DNA from: Owenia fusiformis
Taxonomy: Eukaryota; Annelida; Polychaeta; Sabellida; Oweniidae
DNA length: 64,000 bases
Assembly (NCBI GenBank): GCA_903813345.2
Contig: CAIIXF020000008.1
Location: 14,678,822-14,742,821 of the forward strand
Reading direction: 5' to 3'
Positions 49,301 through 61,300 of the stretch are shown one piece after another. A program made the translations under genes and the position numbers. How positions within the stretch are numbered: position 1 is the stretch's first letter; each line of letters opens with the position of its first letter. The notes beneath the pieces were generated by a model, which saw only the letters and a list, made by a program, of their open reading frames with translations, did not search any database and was not told the DNA's origin.

Positions 49301-52300
49301 GAATAAATAAATAAAGAAAAGCTACAAAAGCTATAGGAGGCCCTTTCAGGAGGGCCTCCTAATAATATCTATAAAATCTATAGGAGGCCCCCTGTCGGGG
49401 CCTCCTAATAAGAATGGTAACCATTCTTATAGAAAAATAATACGTTATTGTAAATATCTTTAGTTTTTCTGAAATAAAGTATGCACTTTGGTGATTTTAG
49501 GAAAATAGACATGAAAGGAATGACATGAGCCAGAAATAGTTTAAAATTGAAACAATTTTTTGTTGGGCTGCTTGCTAGATCTGATTCTCTCTTTAATGCC
49601 AGAACATTGAAATTATCAAGGCTGACATGTGGCATTAATGTCTAAACTTAATACTGTACTTCTACTTAATGAAGTCTCTGCCAAATTCCGAAATTCTCTG
49701 GGATTCACACTGCATGATATTAACCACATTTTCTGGTGAACAATCTCTTTAAAAATCTGTTCAAAATCGTCACATATGTACAATAATAACAACATGTCCA
49801 TTCTCAACTTCATGTACTTTAAAGAACCAAAGACAATTAATAGTCAAACGAAAGTCAACAGATAGCATCAAGGATGTAATAAGTCAAGTGCATCCTTTGA
49901 AGTTCGCCAGATTTTTTAATATTGCAAATCTGCAAAAAAGTCCACGGTGCGGTATCCAAACTGTGCGCATACTATGCACGCAGTTTGAAACCCTGACAAA
50001 CTGCGCGCATATTTAAAAATGGCAGATGGGGAGGACACGACTCCCATAAGGATGAGAAGTACTGGAAATACAAATTTTTTTGTTTAATTTTGTTTATCAG
50101 ACATTACCTCAATCTCAATATATCTCAATATAAGGATCCTAAAGAGCTTTCATGTTCAAAATATACAGTGTTGCGTCATATAATGTCTGTTTGTCGTAAT
50201 TTGAAGTCTATTTAGCCCTTGTGTTGGTATATACTGAAAGATACAGGATTGCTGCATATAGTTTAAGTAATATAGTATTTTCTATTTCTGTGAAAAGTGT
50301 GACATCTTAACTTATGTGGCGGTAATCGAAAAACCGATGACAATTTTTTATTAAACTTCATATATTTAAAAAACTACGTTTATCTAGACATAACTTTCGC
50401 TATCACATGGTAGAACCATATAATTGCCACCGAATGGGCGTATGAAACTATAAAACAAGGCAGAATAAATGTCTTAAAATGACGTTTGAAAACACTTGTA
50501 TGATGCAATGTTGATATGCGCACAGTTTGTCAGTGTTACAAAATGCATGCATAGTATGCACGCAGTTTGGATACCGTGGGATGAAGTCTGCCAAATTAAG
50601 TAGCTGCCAAATGTTCAAAACAGCAAATCTGCCAAAATTAGAAGCGCCAAATTAAGTAGATGTACAGTAGATGTGGAAAAGATAATCTTATCCTTTGTTT
50701 TTTATCTACTTTTACAGAAAACATTGATATTTTTTTGATTAAGTCCCTAATCACTTTTGGAACATTTAAGTAAAATTAATATTGTGGAACTTTCCATTTG
50801 TATTTCAGACTTTAAAAGTTACCAAAACATCAAAAGCAAATTGCTATCTAAACTGTTTGATCTAAAAACATCTTCGTGACATATCTAACAAAATGGAAGA
50901 GTTTAGAAAAAAAGAAATGGAAAAGCTGAACATTGTTATGAACTCAATTATTTTCACACAAGATATGAACGAGTCCTCTAAAACAGAAGATGTTCTTGGT
51001 GATAAGATTCACCATTTTGTCAAGAAGGATATGGGTGCTACAGTCTTTTCTGGTAGTTTAGCAGAAGGTACTGCATTTCTAGGGATTAGTCTTGCAGAGG
51101 AAAGTAACTATGATATGCTTGATCATGTTAAGCGTTTTGATGTTGACATCATGTATGAAGATAAGGACTTCATAGCAATGGAACAATGTGAAAGTCTTGC
51201 CTCCACAATAGAATTTGTTAACATTATACATAAACTTGGTTGTGCTCCATTACTTATAAAACCTTCAGAATCTCAGAATTTGATGTGCGTTCGGATTGAT
51301 ATGCCAATACCAATAATGGATTTTGAGAGAATTGTGAAGGAAAAAGCCTCGAGTAGGAAAGAGGTAAAGATAGGTTGGTTGGAAATAAACGAATTCCAAA
51401 AAATCGAGCCAAGTAAATTGAAAAACTATACTGGACATTTTCGGTTGGTTCCAAAACTGTCACGTTCATATTTACTGAATTTTCTTACAAAGCTATCTTC
51501 AAATAAACATAAATGTGAGTGTAGATGGAAGAGTGGACATAATCGCTATGGGGATCTTTGTGATAATTGCAAGGCTGAAAGTTGCATAATGTTCCGTGAG
51601 AATGGAGTTACAACTGAAATTTGGACAGATCAGAGGCGAATAAGAGGCCCTGCTGTGAATGAAGTAGTGTTTATTGCAAATACAATTCATGAAATACCCT
51701 TTCCAAGACTGCATCTTGGACGCAATATAGGGAAATACATGTCAAGAGTGTATATAGACAGCAATATGGGGCAACCCTTGTCAAGAGTTGAAAAAATTGG
51801 TGAAGTTATTTACACGTCCAAAACCTGAAGGAAAAAGAAAGGTCAATGTGGGTGAGAATGTGCTCTACTCAACTCTGAGTAAATCAAGTTTATATGTGGA
51901 TCATGTGCCAGTTATAAGGTTTCTCAAATGGCCAAAGATTGCTAGAGACTTCATTGAACGGAACATCAAAAAAAGTGGTTGGCCAAATACAGCATTGGTC
52001 AAAAAAATTGTCAATTCTGGATGTCATCTTGTCCCCAGAAGTCCAGGCAAACTACCAGAAACATTGACAAAGATGAGCATAAGTCTGTTCACTGATACAA
52101 CAGAGTGTATTGACTGGAGTTGGTCCTTCTCACTGGCTGAAAAGCAACTTGTGTGGAGCCTGAATAGAACTCAGATTAGATGCTATCTTCTCTTGAAATA
52201 TCTCTACAAATTTTCTTGTGAGACAGATCCAGAAATGGTTTACCTGAAAGATGAGGAGTCAGAATATGATTTCAAGATTGAATTACAGTCATTTCATCTG

Positions 52301-55300
52301 AAGTGCACCCTTCTATGGTTATGTGAAGAGCTACCCCAGTCTGAGTGGACCAGAGAAAATGAGGCAGAATGTTTTATGAAACTTTTAAACAAGCTGCTGG
52401 AGTTTCTCTATAGAAGATTCCTCCCCCATTACTTCGTCCCAGCACACAACGTCCTTCATGAGATGGATTTTGTTGGGTTTGATGCCAATTTGAATATTCT
52501 GGAGAGATTACTTGAAATTCCTTCTGCTTTTGTATGTGCTTCATTTAAAAGTGGGTACATAGATTTGCTCTATCAAGAATGGCCAAATCTAGGGAAAAGC
52601 CTTCAGGACAATGTCTTTTCTGAAATCATCCCTCCTGATTTTTGGAATCTTTTTCTGTCTGACTCTGGATTTGTAAATAAAACTAGTCTTCTGTTTGCAA
52701 CCTCGATCGGAAAAATCGACTTTGAAAGGTGTGATGAATTTGATTTCAAGCTTGCAGAACATTACCGTGTCATGGCTACCTTTATGGTGAATCATGGAGA
52801 TTTCTATGGTCGTGGAAGGAATCGTGAATTAGCGGTGTGGTACACAATACAATATAACAAGATCATAAGGAAACTTACAACAGAGATGCACATGCTTGCC
52901 CCAGTGAGTGCCTCAATCGTTGATATGAGAGAACATTTCCAAAATATTGCAGCATTTCTGAGGGGACTCATAACATGGGCAACACCATTTTATGGTAAGA
53001 GCAAAATGCAACAATTGCAACTTTGGTATACAATCATGTTCGAGATGATTAAAGAACACAAGAGAATATCAAAAGTATCTGAAAGAACACTAGAAGGATG
53101 TGAAAAAATACGGACTGCCAAAATGATCCCTGAAGGGCATGAAGGGATCATTAAAGAACATGAAAGGATCTCTGAAGAACATGAAATAATCTCTGAAAAG
53201 ATACCAGAAGGAGATGAAAATATTCCTGGAGAACATGATAGGATCGTTGAAGGACATGAAAGTGATAGTTATTTCTATAGTGATGTATGGAGTCGTGAAA
53301 TTAATGTGTGGAATGCAGTAATAGGGGAAAAGTTCATGAGAAGACTAAAAGGAATACTGCACTCAGGACTTCAAAAAATGCCTGAAGGACATGAAGAAGT
53401 GCCTGAAAGTGATAAGAGTATATTTAAAGGACAAGAGAGGATATCTGAGAGACATGAAAAGACACATGAAGGACATGAAAAGATATCTGAAGGACACGGG
53501 AGTATACCTAAAGACACAAGAGGATGTCTGAAGGACACAAGAAAACACGAGAGGATGCCTGAAGGACACAAGAAAACACTTGAAGGACATGAGAATATAC
53601 CTGAAGGACAGGTTATTAATAACCAAGCTAGCACATCAATTATTGAAATGAGAGACCATTACAACAATATTGCTGCTTTTCTAAGAGGACTTAAAACTTG
53701 GGCAAGGCCATTTTACAGCAAGAGCAAACTGCAACAATTACAGCTTTGGTATGCAATCATGTTTGAGATAATAAAAGAACACAAGAGCATACCCAAAGGA
53801 TATGAAAGAACATCAGAAAGATGTGAAAAGAGACTGACAGCTGAAATGATCCCTGAAGAAGATGAAAGAATCCCTGAAGAAGATGAAAGAATCCCTGAAG
53901 AATATGAAAGAATCCCTGAAGAAGATGAAAGAATCTCTGAAGAACATGAAAGAATCCCTGAAGATGAAAGAATCTCTGAAGGACAGGAAAAAATCTCTGA
54001 AGAACTTGAAAGAATCCCTGTTGAACATGAAAGAATCCCTGAAGAATATGAAAGAATCCCTGAAGATGAAATGATCCCTGAAGAAGATGAAAGAATCTCT
54101 GAGGAACATGAAAGAATCCCTGAGGAACATGAACGAATCTCTGAAGGACAGGAAAAAATCTCTGAAGGACATAGAAGAATCTTTGAAGAATATGAAAGAA
54201 TCCCTGAAGATGAAATGATCCCTGAAGAAGATGAAAGAATTCCTGAAGAACATGAAAGAATCCCTGAAGATGAAAGAATCTCTGAAGGACAGGAAAAAAT
54301 CTCTGAAGGTCATGAAAGAATCCCTGAAGATGAAAGAATCTCTGAAGGACAGGAAAAAATCTCTGAAGAATATGAAAGAATCCCTGAAGATGAAAGAATC
54401 TCTGAAGGACAGGAAAAAATCTCTGAAGGACATGAAAGAATCCCTGAAGATGAAAGAATCTCTGAAGGACAGGAAAAAATCTCTGAAGAATATGAAAGAA
54501 TCCCTGAAGAACATGAAAGAATTTCTAAAGGACTTGAACGAATCTCTGAAGGACAGGAAAGAATCTCTGAAGAACATGAAAAGATCTCTGAAAATATGCC
54601 TGAAGAACATAAATTAACCTTCAAAGAACATGAAAGGATGCCCGATCAATGTCAAAAAATACCAGAAGGACATGCATTGATGCCAAATAAAATTGGGAGC
54701 CAGACATGCAAACGATATGAAGGTATTTTATAATCATGCTGTTACAATTTAAGATAAATACCATTGTGTTTAGTGAGATTTACTTGTTCGGAGAAATGTA
54801 TTTCCACAATTCTGATTTTTCTAGTGTCTTTGAATTTGTCCTTCAAATATGGATATTTTTCTATATTGATTATAATCCTTCAAAGGAAATGCTTATATCT
54901 AAGTATTAAGATTGAAATTGCATATGTCAGGAAGAAAGTTTCAGAATTTGATAGTTTTTCCTAATAATTTTTTATTTGTAGAGACATCCTCATCAGAACA
55001 TAAAAAGAAATATCAAGATGGAAATGGGACATCTTAGCTGATGTTATCAATGCCATTGTTGAGTTGCAGTCTGGGGCAGTATGCATTTTATCTGATTCAA
55101 TGCTTTCTCATGCTTCCTTATGAGCTTTCTCAGCGGATTATTCTTGAGTGAATTCAGGGGTTTCATTAGCAGCAGGCAACAGTTGATCTTCACCGGTTGT
55201 TTTCACAAAATCGTCTGTCATTTTTGGGGACTTTTCAACTTTTCCATGTTAAATTTATGATTTCCATTAATTTTGCTTGTTGTTTTCATTTATTTAGCCT

Positions 55301-58300
55301 GTTGTGAAAAATTCTAGTGAAATCCCTGTGAATAATCTTTACTGAGGATCCTCCATTGAATACTTGCATATTGTCAGTATGCAAAATTCATATTGGCATT
55401 TGGCATGCTTAATCATATTTTTCATGTTCCTATATGCATGCTACTCATGTGCAAATAATAAGTTCATACCAGAATCCCTCGCTTTTGTACCTGGGGTTTA
55501 TTTTGCATAGGTGTTTAAAGCATTCAAAAAGAATTACCTTTAAAAAGTGAATGTTTCTTTTTTATATACTCCTTTTCAAAGAAAGGAACTGTGGTATTCA
55601 TTTCCATGTACACAAGGTTGGATAAAAATGTCATTACTATGTCAGAAAGGTAGATTTCCAGGACCTGGTTACAAAACTTTGTGTATGATTTATGGCTTTA
55701 TTGTATATATAAGACATATTGCCACATAAACATAAAGAGACACCTTTTGTAAAATATTGTTTCATATAGATGCACTAGTTTTTTATTTTATATCTTCCAT
55801 ATTTACTCAAGGGGCGAGGAGGAAAATTCTCAATAAATGGTGTATAGTTGGTTTGGCAGCATTTTCAGTTAGGGGAGAGTCTTGGATGAAACTTCCACCT
55901 AGGTGATAGCTTCACAGAGTGGTAGGAAGTTCTTTTTTTTGAGGAGTTAGCCCCCCACCCCCCAAAAACACCCCACCCGGGGAAAAAAATTGTTCACAGT
56001 AAATAACCTTAGATATGTTGATGTTTGTAAGTGACATACATAGATATTATATATATGAATCACTTGCAGTATAATTGATGCTGATAACTCCTAAAGAATT
56101 TGAAAATTAGTACAAAGTATGTACCCCAGGGGGCAAATTCGTGACTCATTTTCTTACTATTTTGATTCTAACTTTTCAATTAGACACTGTAAGAGGTTGG
56201 AAAAATTCATGTGAAGTGCCCAATAGCAGGGTTAGAAACCCTGAAAGATGCAAAGCCATGGAAGGGGTAGGAGCTGAGAAAAAATTGTTGATTTTTCGAA
56301 AAATTTGACATTTTTGACAGCTGGATTTTGTGTATGACTATAGCTGACCCTTATAACTTCTAGATCCATCCCTCTATGATGATATTTATGGTTTTATAGT
56401 GTGAAACTAAGATGTTAAACATAATTTAGATGGGTTTTAAGGAAGTTAAAGGTTTTAAACAAGTCCAAAATTTGAAAAATTGTAAATATAAGGTTTCAAA
56501 TTTACGAATTCCAGGTATAGCCATGGCTGACCCCTATAGTTTCTAGATCCATCCCTCTATGATGATACTTATGGTTTTATAGTATGGAACTAAGATGTAA
56601 AACATAATTTAGATGGGTTTTAAGGAAGTTAAAGGTTTTAAACAAGACCAAAATTTGAAAAATTGTAAATATAAGGTTTCAAATTTACGAATTCCAGGTA
56701 TAGCCATGGCTGACCCCTATAGGTTCTAGATCCATCCCTCTATGATGATATTTATGGTTTTATAACGTGGAACTAAGATGTAAAACATAGTTTAGATGGG
56801 TTTTAAGGAAGTTAAAGGTTTTAAACAAGTCCAATATTTGAAAAAATGTAAATATAAGGTTTCAAATTTACGAATTCCAGGTATAGCCATGGCTGACCCC
56901 TATAGTTTCTAAATCCACCCCTCTTTGGTGATATTTATGGTTTTGTAGTATGGAACTAAAGATGTAGAACATAATTTAGATGGTTTTAAGGAAGTTAAAG
57001 ATTTTAAACAAGTCCAAAATTTGAAAAATTGTAAATATAAGGTTTCAAAATTACGAATGTTGGGTATAGCCATGGATGACCCTTATGGCTTTTTCATCCA
57101 TACCTCTATGATGAAACATATATTTTTAGAGTGTGAAACTAAGAAGTAAAAAACATACCAAAGATGAATTTTAAGGAAGTTTAAGAATTTTAACAAGTGC
57201 AATGTTTAAAAAATTGAGAAGTATCAGGTCTCAAAGGAGCACGGAAAGTATCGCAACATATTTCAGACAGTCATATGTTAGATTTTCTCTTTTTCTCGAG
57301 GATTTCAGCAGGTGCATATGATAGGCCATTGCATTACCTACAGGAAAAGAACCCTTAGAGGTGATAAAATAGTTTGGACTTTGAGACAGCGAAGGTGCAA
57401 ACAATCCACCCACATGTTTTTTTCGAAAATGTTGTCCTGATTTTCAAGCCCTTTCACCCATGCTTTTTCAATTTTTGTTGCATCAATATGTTGCGTTTTG
57501 AGACAAAGTTAACCCATAAAAAGGAATAATAAATTTCTTTTAGATAAAGCAGAAAACAATATTTTCCTGTTATTTTCCCATAGGGAAAACTCATGTGCTC
57601 CATTACTTTCAGCTTAATTTTGGTCACCCATATTTGATCTTTTAAACCCCTGATGGAATGCATTATTATCCCATAGAACGAAGTTCGGAGGGATATAGTC
57701 TGTCTGTCCGGGCAATAACTCAAATACCGTTGGCCCGATTTTATTCATATTTTGTTCACATATACCCTATGGGGGTAGAAGTTCTGCTCGAAAGCCGATT
57801 TTCAAAATGGCCGCTCATTTAAAAATGGCGGCCATTTTAGTGCCGATTTTACAGTAATTTAGGTGCAATATGTAAAACTGTAATAGCAATATGTTTTAAA
57901 TGTAAAAAAATTATATAGGACATTAATAAAGCTAGAAATGTAGATATTAAAAAAGCACATGGCAGCCATCTTGAAAAATGGTGGCCTTTACTCGTTATTT
58001 TACGATTTTTGCTGTAACTCGAAAAGTAGTGGAGCGATTTTGTTCATATTTGGTATGTGAATACTATAGGCATGGCACACTGTCTAATGACACTTTTGGT
58101 AGAAGGCGGTCATTTTTCAAAATGGCCGCCATTTTGACAAAATGGCCGGACATTTTGAAAAATGGCCGCCATTTTAACTTATTTTACTAAAACTCGAAAA
58201 GTAGTGGAGCGATTTTGTTCATATTTGGTATGTGAATACGTATAAGCATGGCACACTGTCTAATGACACTTTTGGTAGAGGGCGGTCATTTTTCAAAATG

Positions 58301-61300
58301 GCCGCCATTTTAACATATTTTACTATAACTCGAAAAGTAGTGGAGCGATTTTGTTCATATTCGGTATGTGAATACTGTAAGCATGGCACACTGTCTAATG
58401 ACACTTTTGGTAGAAGGCGGCCATTTTGAAAAATGGTGGACATTTTGAAAAATGGCTGCCATTTTAACTTATTTTACTATAATTCGAAAAGTAGTGGAGC
58501 GATTTTGTTCATATTTGGTACGTGAATACGTATCAGCATGGCACACTGTCTAATGACACTTTTGGTAGAAGGCGGCCATTTTTCAAAATGGCCGCCATTT
58601 TAACGTTTTTTAGTATAACTCGAAAAGTAGTGGAGCGATTTTGTTCATATTTGGTATGTGAATATTATAAGCATGGCACACTGTCTAATGACACTTTTGG
58701 TAGAAGGTGCCCGTTTTGAAAAATGTTCGACGGGATTCGCTACGCTTTGGCGTTGCCGTTGTTCTGGTTTCTTTAAAGGGGTTAACTGTGTGTCAAAACA
58801 CAACATATTGATGCATGTGGGTGGGTTGTTTGCATGCTGTCTCAAATAGAAATTATTTTATCATCTCTATGAGTGCTTTTCCTGGAGGAAATGCATTGGC
58901 CTAACATATGCACCTCCTCAAATCCTCAGAAAATAGCAAAAATCCAACATGTGACTATCCTAAATCTGTTGTGATACTTTCAGTCCTCCTTTTCGATTTC
59001 AGGTATTGCCTTGGATGTCTCTTTTTTGAATGTAAGACTTTTTAGCTTAGAAATTAGATGTTGAAAATATTGTGGTCAGGTTTGATCCATGTTACAAGTA
59101 TTGTTAAAAGAAAAATCCTTAGAGTTGAGGACCTTACCCTAGAGTTCCTAAGGGGGTGAGAGGTTAATAAATCCCCCCCCCCCTAAAGTGTAACTGAAAC
59201 CAATAAGCTGATCAATAACATTGACAAAAAATCTATAAATAGCATCATAGGGAATAGCATGCCAAGTGCTTGTATTTGAATTTATGTGGATTACTCATTT
59301 GGTAGACACCTTATGAAATCTTAAAGTGTTGTTGATTTTCAAGTTGTACAAGCAAAGTGTCATGGGTGCTTTCTTTTCCTGACATAGTATTAACATTGTG
59401 GTAAAAATTATCAAATGTACCTAGTACAGTAGTTCTAGTTCATCATCTTGTATAAATGATATATCATCAGTGAAACCTGTATATCCCAACATCTGACTAT
59501 TGTGAATACCTACCAGTCATCATATCTAATTGAAAAATTAACCTGTCTAACTTGAACTCTTTTTACCAAATATCACATATTTCTTACAAAATTGCTCAAA
59601 TATTGTCAGTTTAACACTGAATTGTTATGATATCAAAACTGTTGAATTGAATTTTGGAATGCTATTAAGCTTTTTATGTGGTCAGTATAAATATTATTAA
59701 TATTTTTCATTGAGAATGCATTCATATTTCTTCAAAATCCAGAACTTGTATTGTAGATGTAAAAACCTCAAAATTCAAACACTCCTAATTAGAATGCTTT
59801 TAGCTGGTCCAAATACCAGTAGCATTCAGATTAGAGAGATTTTACTGTAGTTCACGACGTTTCAATCCATCTATATGCAGCAGACTAACTGCTGCAACAG
59901 GTATATATTCTACACCTGGTCTCTAAGCTATGATATCATAGTTGATACTATTATGCTCATAACCTTCAATTATCAGGGCTCATTCAAGGCTGTACCTGAA
60001 TAACGTGAATTTGAGACCAATTTTGAGATCAATTTTTCAAATTTTGCACTTGTTTAAAACCTTGAACTTCCTTCAAACTCATCTTAGGTATCTTTTACAT
60101 TTTAGTTAAATACACTTAAACTATATATTTCATCCCTGAGGTATAGATGTAAAAACCATAAGGGTCATCTTTGGCTATACCTGAAATTCATAAATTTGAA
60201 ACCTAACATTTACAATACTTCAAATTTTGGACTTGTTTAAAACCTTAAACTTCCTTAAAATTCATTTTGGATATGTTAAATTTTAGTCCCACACTCTAAA
60301 ACTGTATATTTAATCATAGTGGTATGGATGTAAAAATCATAAGGGTCAGCCGTGGCTATACCTGAAATTCGTAAATTTGAAACCTTATATTTACAATTTT
60401 TCAAATTTTGGACTTGTTTAAAACCTTAAACTTTCTTAAAACCCATCTAAATTGTGTTTTACATATTAGTTCCACATGGCAAAACCATAAATACCATCAC
60501 AGAGGGATGGATCTAGAAACTATAGGGGTCAGCCATGGCTATACCTGGAATATGTAAATTTGAAACCTTATATTTACAATTTTTCAAATTTTGGACTTGT
60601 TTAAAACCTTTAACTTCCTTAAAACCCATCTAAATTATGTTTAACATCTTAGTTCCACACTATAAAACCATAAATATCATTATAGAGGGATGGATCTAGA
60701 AACTATAGGGGTCAGCTATAGTCATACACAAAATCCAACTGTCAAAAATGTCAAATTTTTCGAAAAATCAACAATTTTTTTCTCAGCTCCTACCTTTTCA
60801 ATGGTTTTGCAACTTTCAGTTTTACTAACCTTGCTATTGGGCACTTCCAATGAATTTTTTCAACCTCTTACAGTGTCTAATTGAAAAGTTAGGATCAAAA
60901 TAGTAAGAAAATGAGTCACAAATTTGCCCCCTGGGATACACACTTTGTACTAATATTCAATTTCTTTAGGAGCAATCAGCATCAATTATACTGCAAGTGA
61001 TTCATATATGTAATATCTATGTATGTCACTTACAAACATCAAAATATCTAAGGTTATTTACTGTGAACAATTTTTTTCCCCGGGTGGGGTGTTTTTTGGG
61101 GGTGGGGGGCTAACTCCTCAAAAAAAAGAACTTCCTACCACTCTGTGAAGCTATCACCTAGGTGGAAGTTTCATCCAAGACTCTCCCCTAACTAAAAATG
61201 CTGCCAAACCAACTATACACCATTTATTGAGAATTTTCCTCCTCGCCCCTTGAGTAATTTGATTATTTACAGCATTTTAATTTTTTCTTTTTTTTCTCTT

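Larger units (their letters stand above)
27781..49410 (+). mobile_element. Head-to-tail cluster of nine hairpin-ended repeat elements (one split by a LINE)
   Basis: Nine heads starting ACTAGA are all oriented on the + strand at 27781, 29163, 30237, 31390, 32452, 35291, 43149, 44724 and 47380. Each is preceded by an AAT-rich tail, so the elements abut. Three sequence families are distinguishable by head word: G (GGAGGCC), S (AGACTCCAGA) and I (AGAATGCCG). None encodes a protein of its own. Superfamily unknown; a hairpin followed by CTAA then T would fit a Helitron-like 3' end, but no TC 5' end is evident. Confidence 0.75.
55806..61254. mobile_element. Giant foldback element (5.45 kb) with TA flanks
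   Basis: The outer ends CTCAAGGGGCGAGGAGGAAA and TTTCCTCCTCGCCCCTTGAG are inverted copies, and both are flanked by TA. The inversion runs on for well over 1.5 kb: 55806-57513 pairs with 58779-61254. The right arm carries about 1 kb of unpaired extra sequence (about 59010-59985). The arms contain G/C-rich CCCCACCC tracts and tandem 184-bp units; the centre holds CCGCCATTTT repeats. No transposase frame is present, so it is non-autonomous. Confidence 0.82.

Noticed and set aside
27781-49410. Firm Helitron assignment
   Set aside because: The hairpin followed by CTAA and T is suggestive, but the 5' end is ACTAGA rather than TC, no Rep/helicase is present and several copies lack the hairpin. Left as undecided.
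53813-54610. 265-residue open frame on the - strand (FRDSFMFF repeats) and Lys-rich MKESLK frames on the + strand
   Set aside because: They are mirror images of the heptad-repeat DNA, which lacks stops in several frames. They show no start context or domain, and the family-consistent frame is the Glu-rich one.
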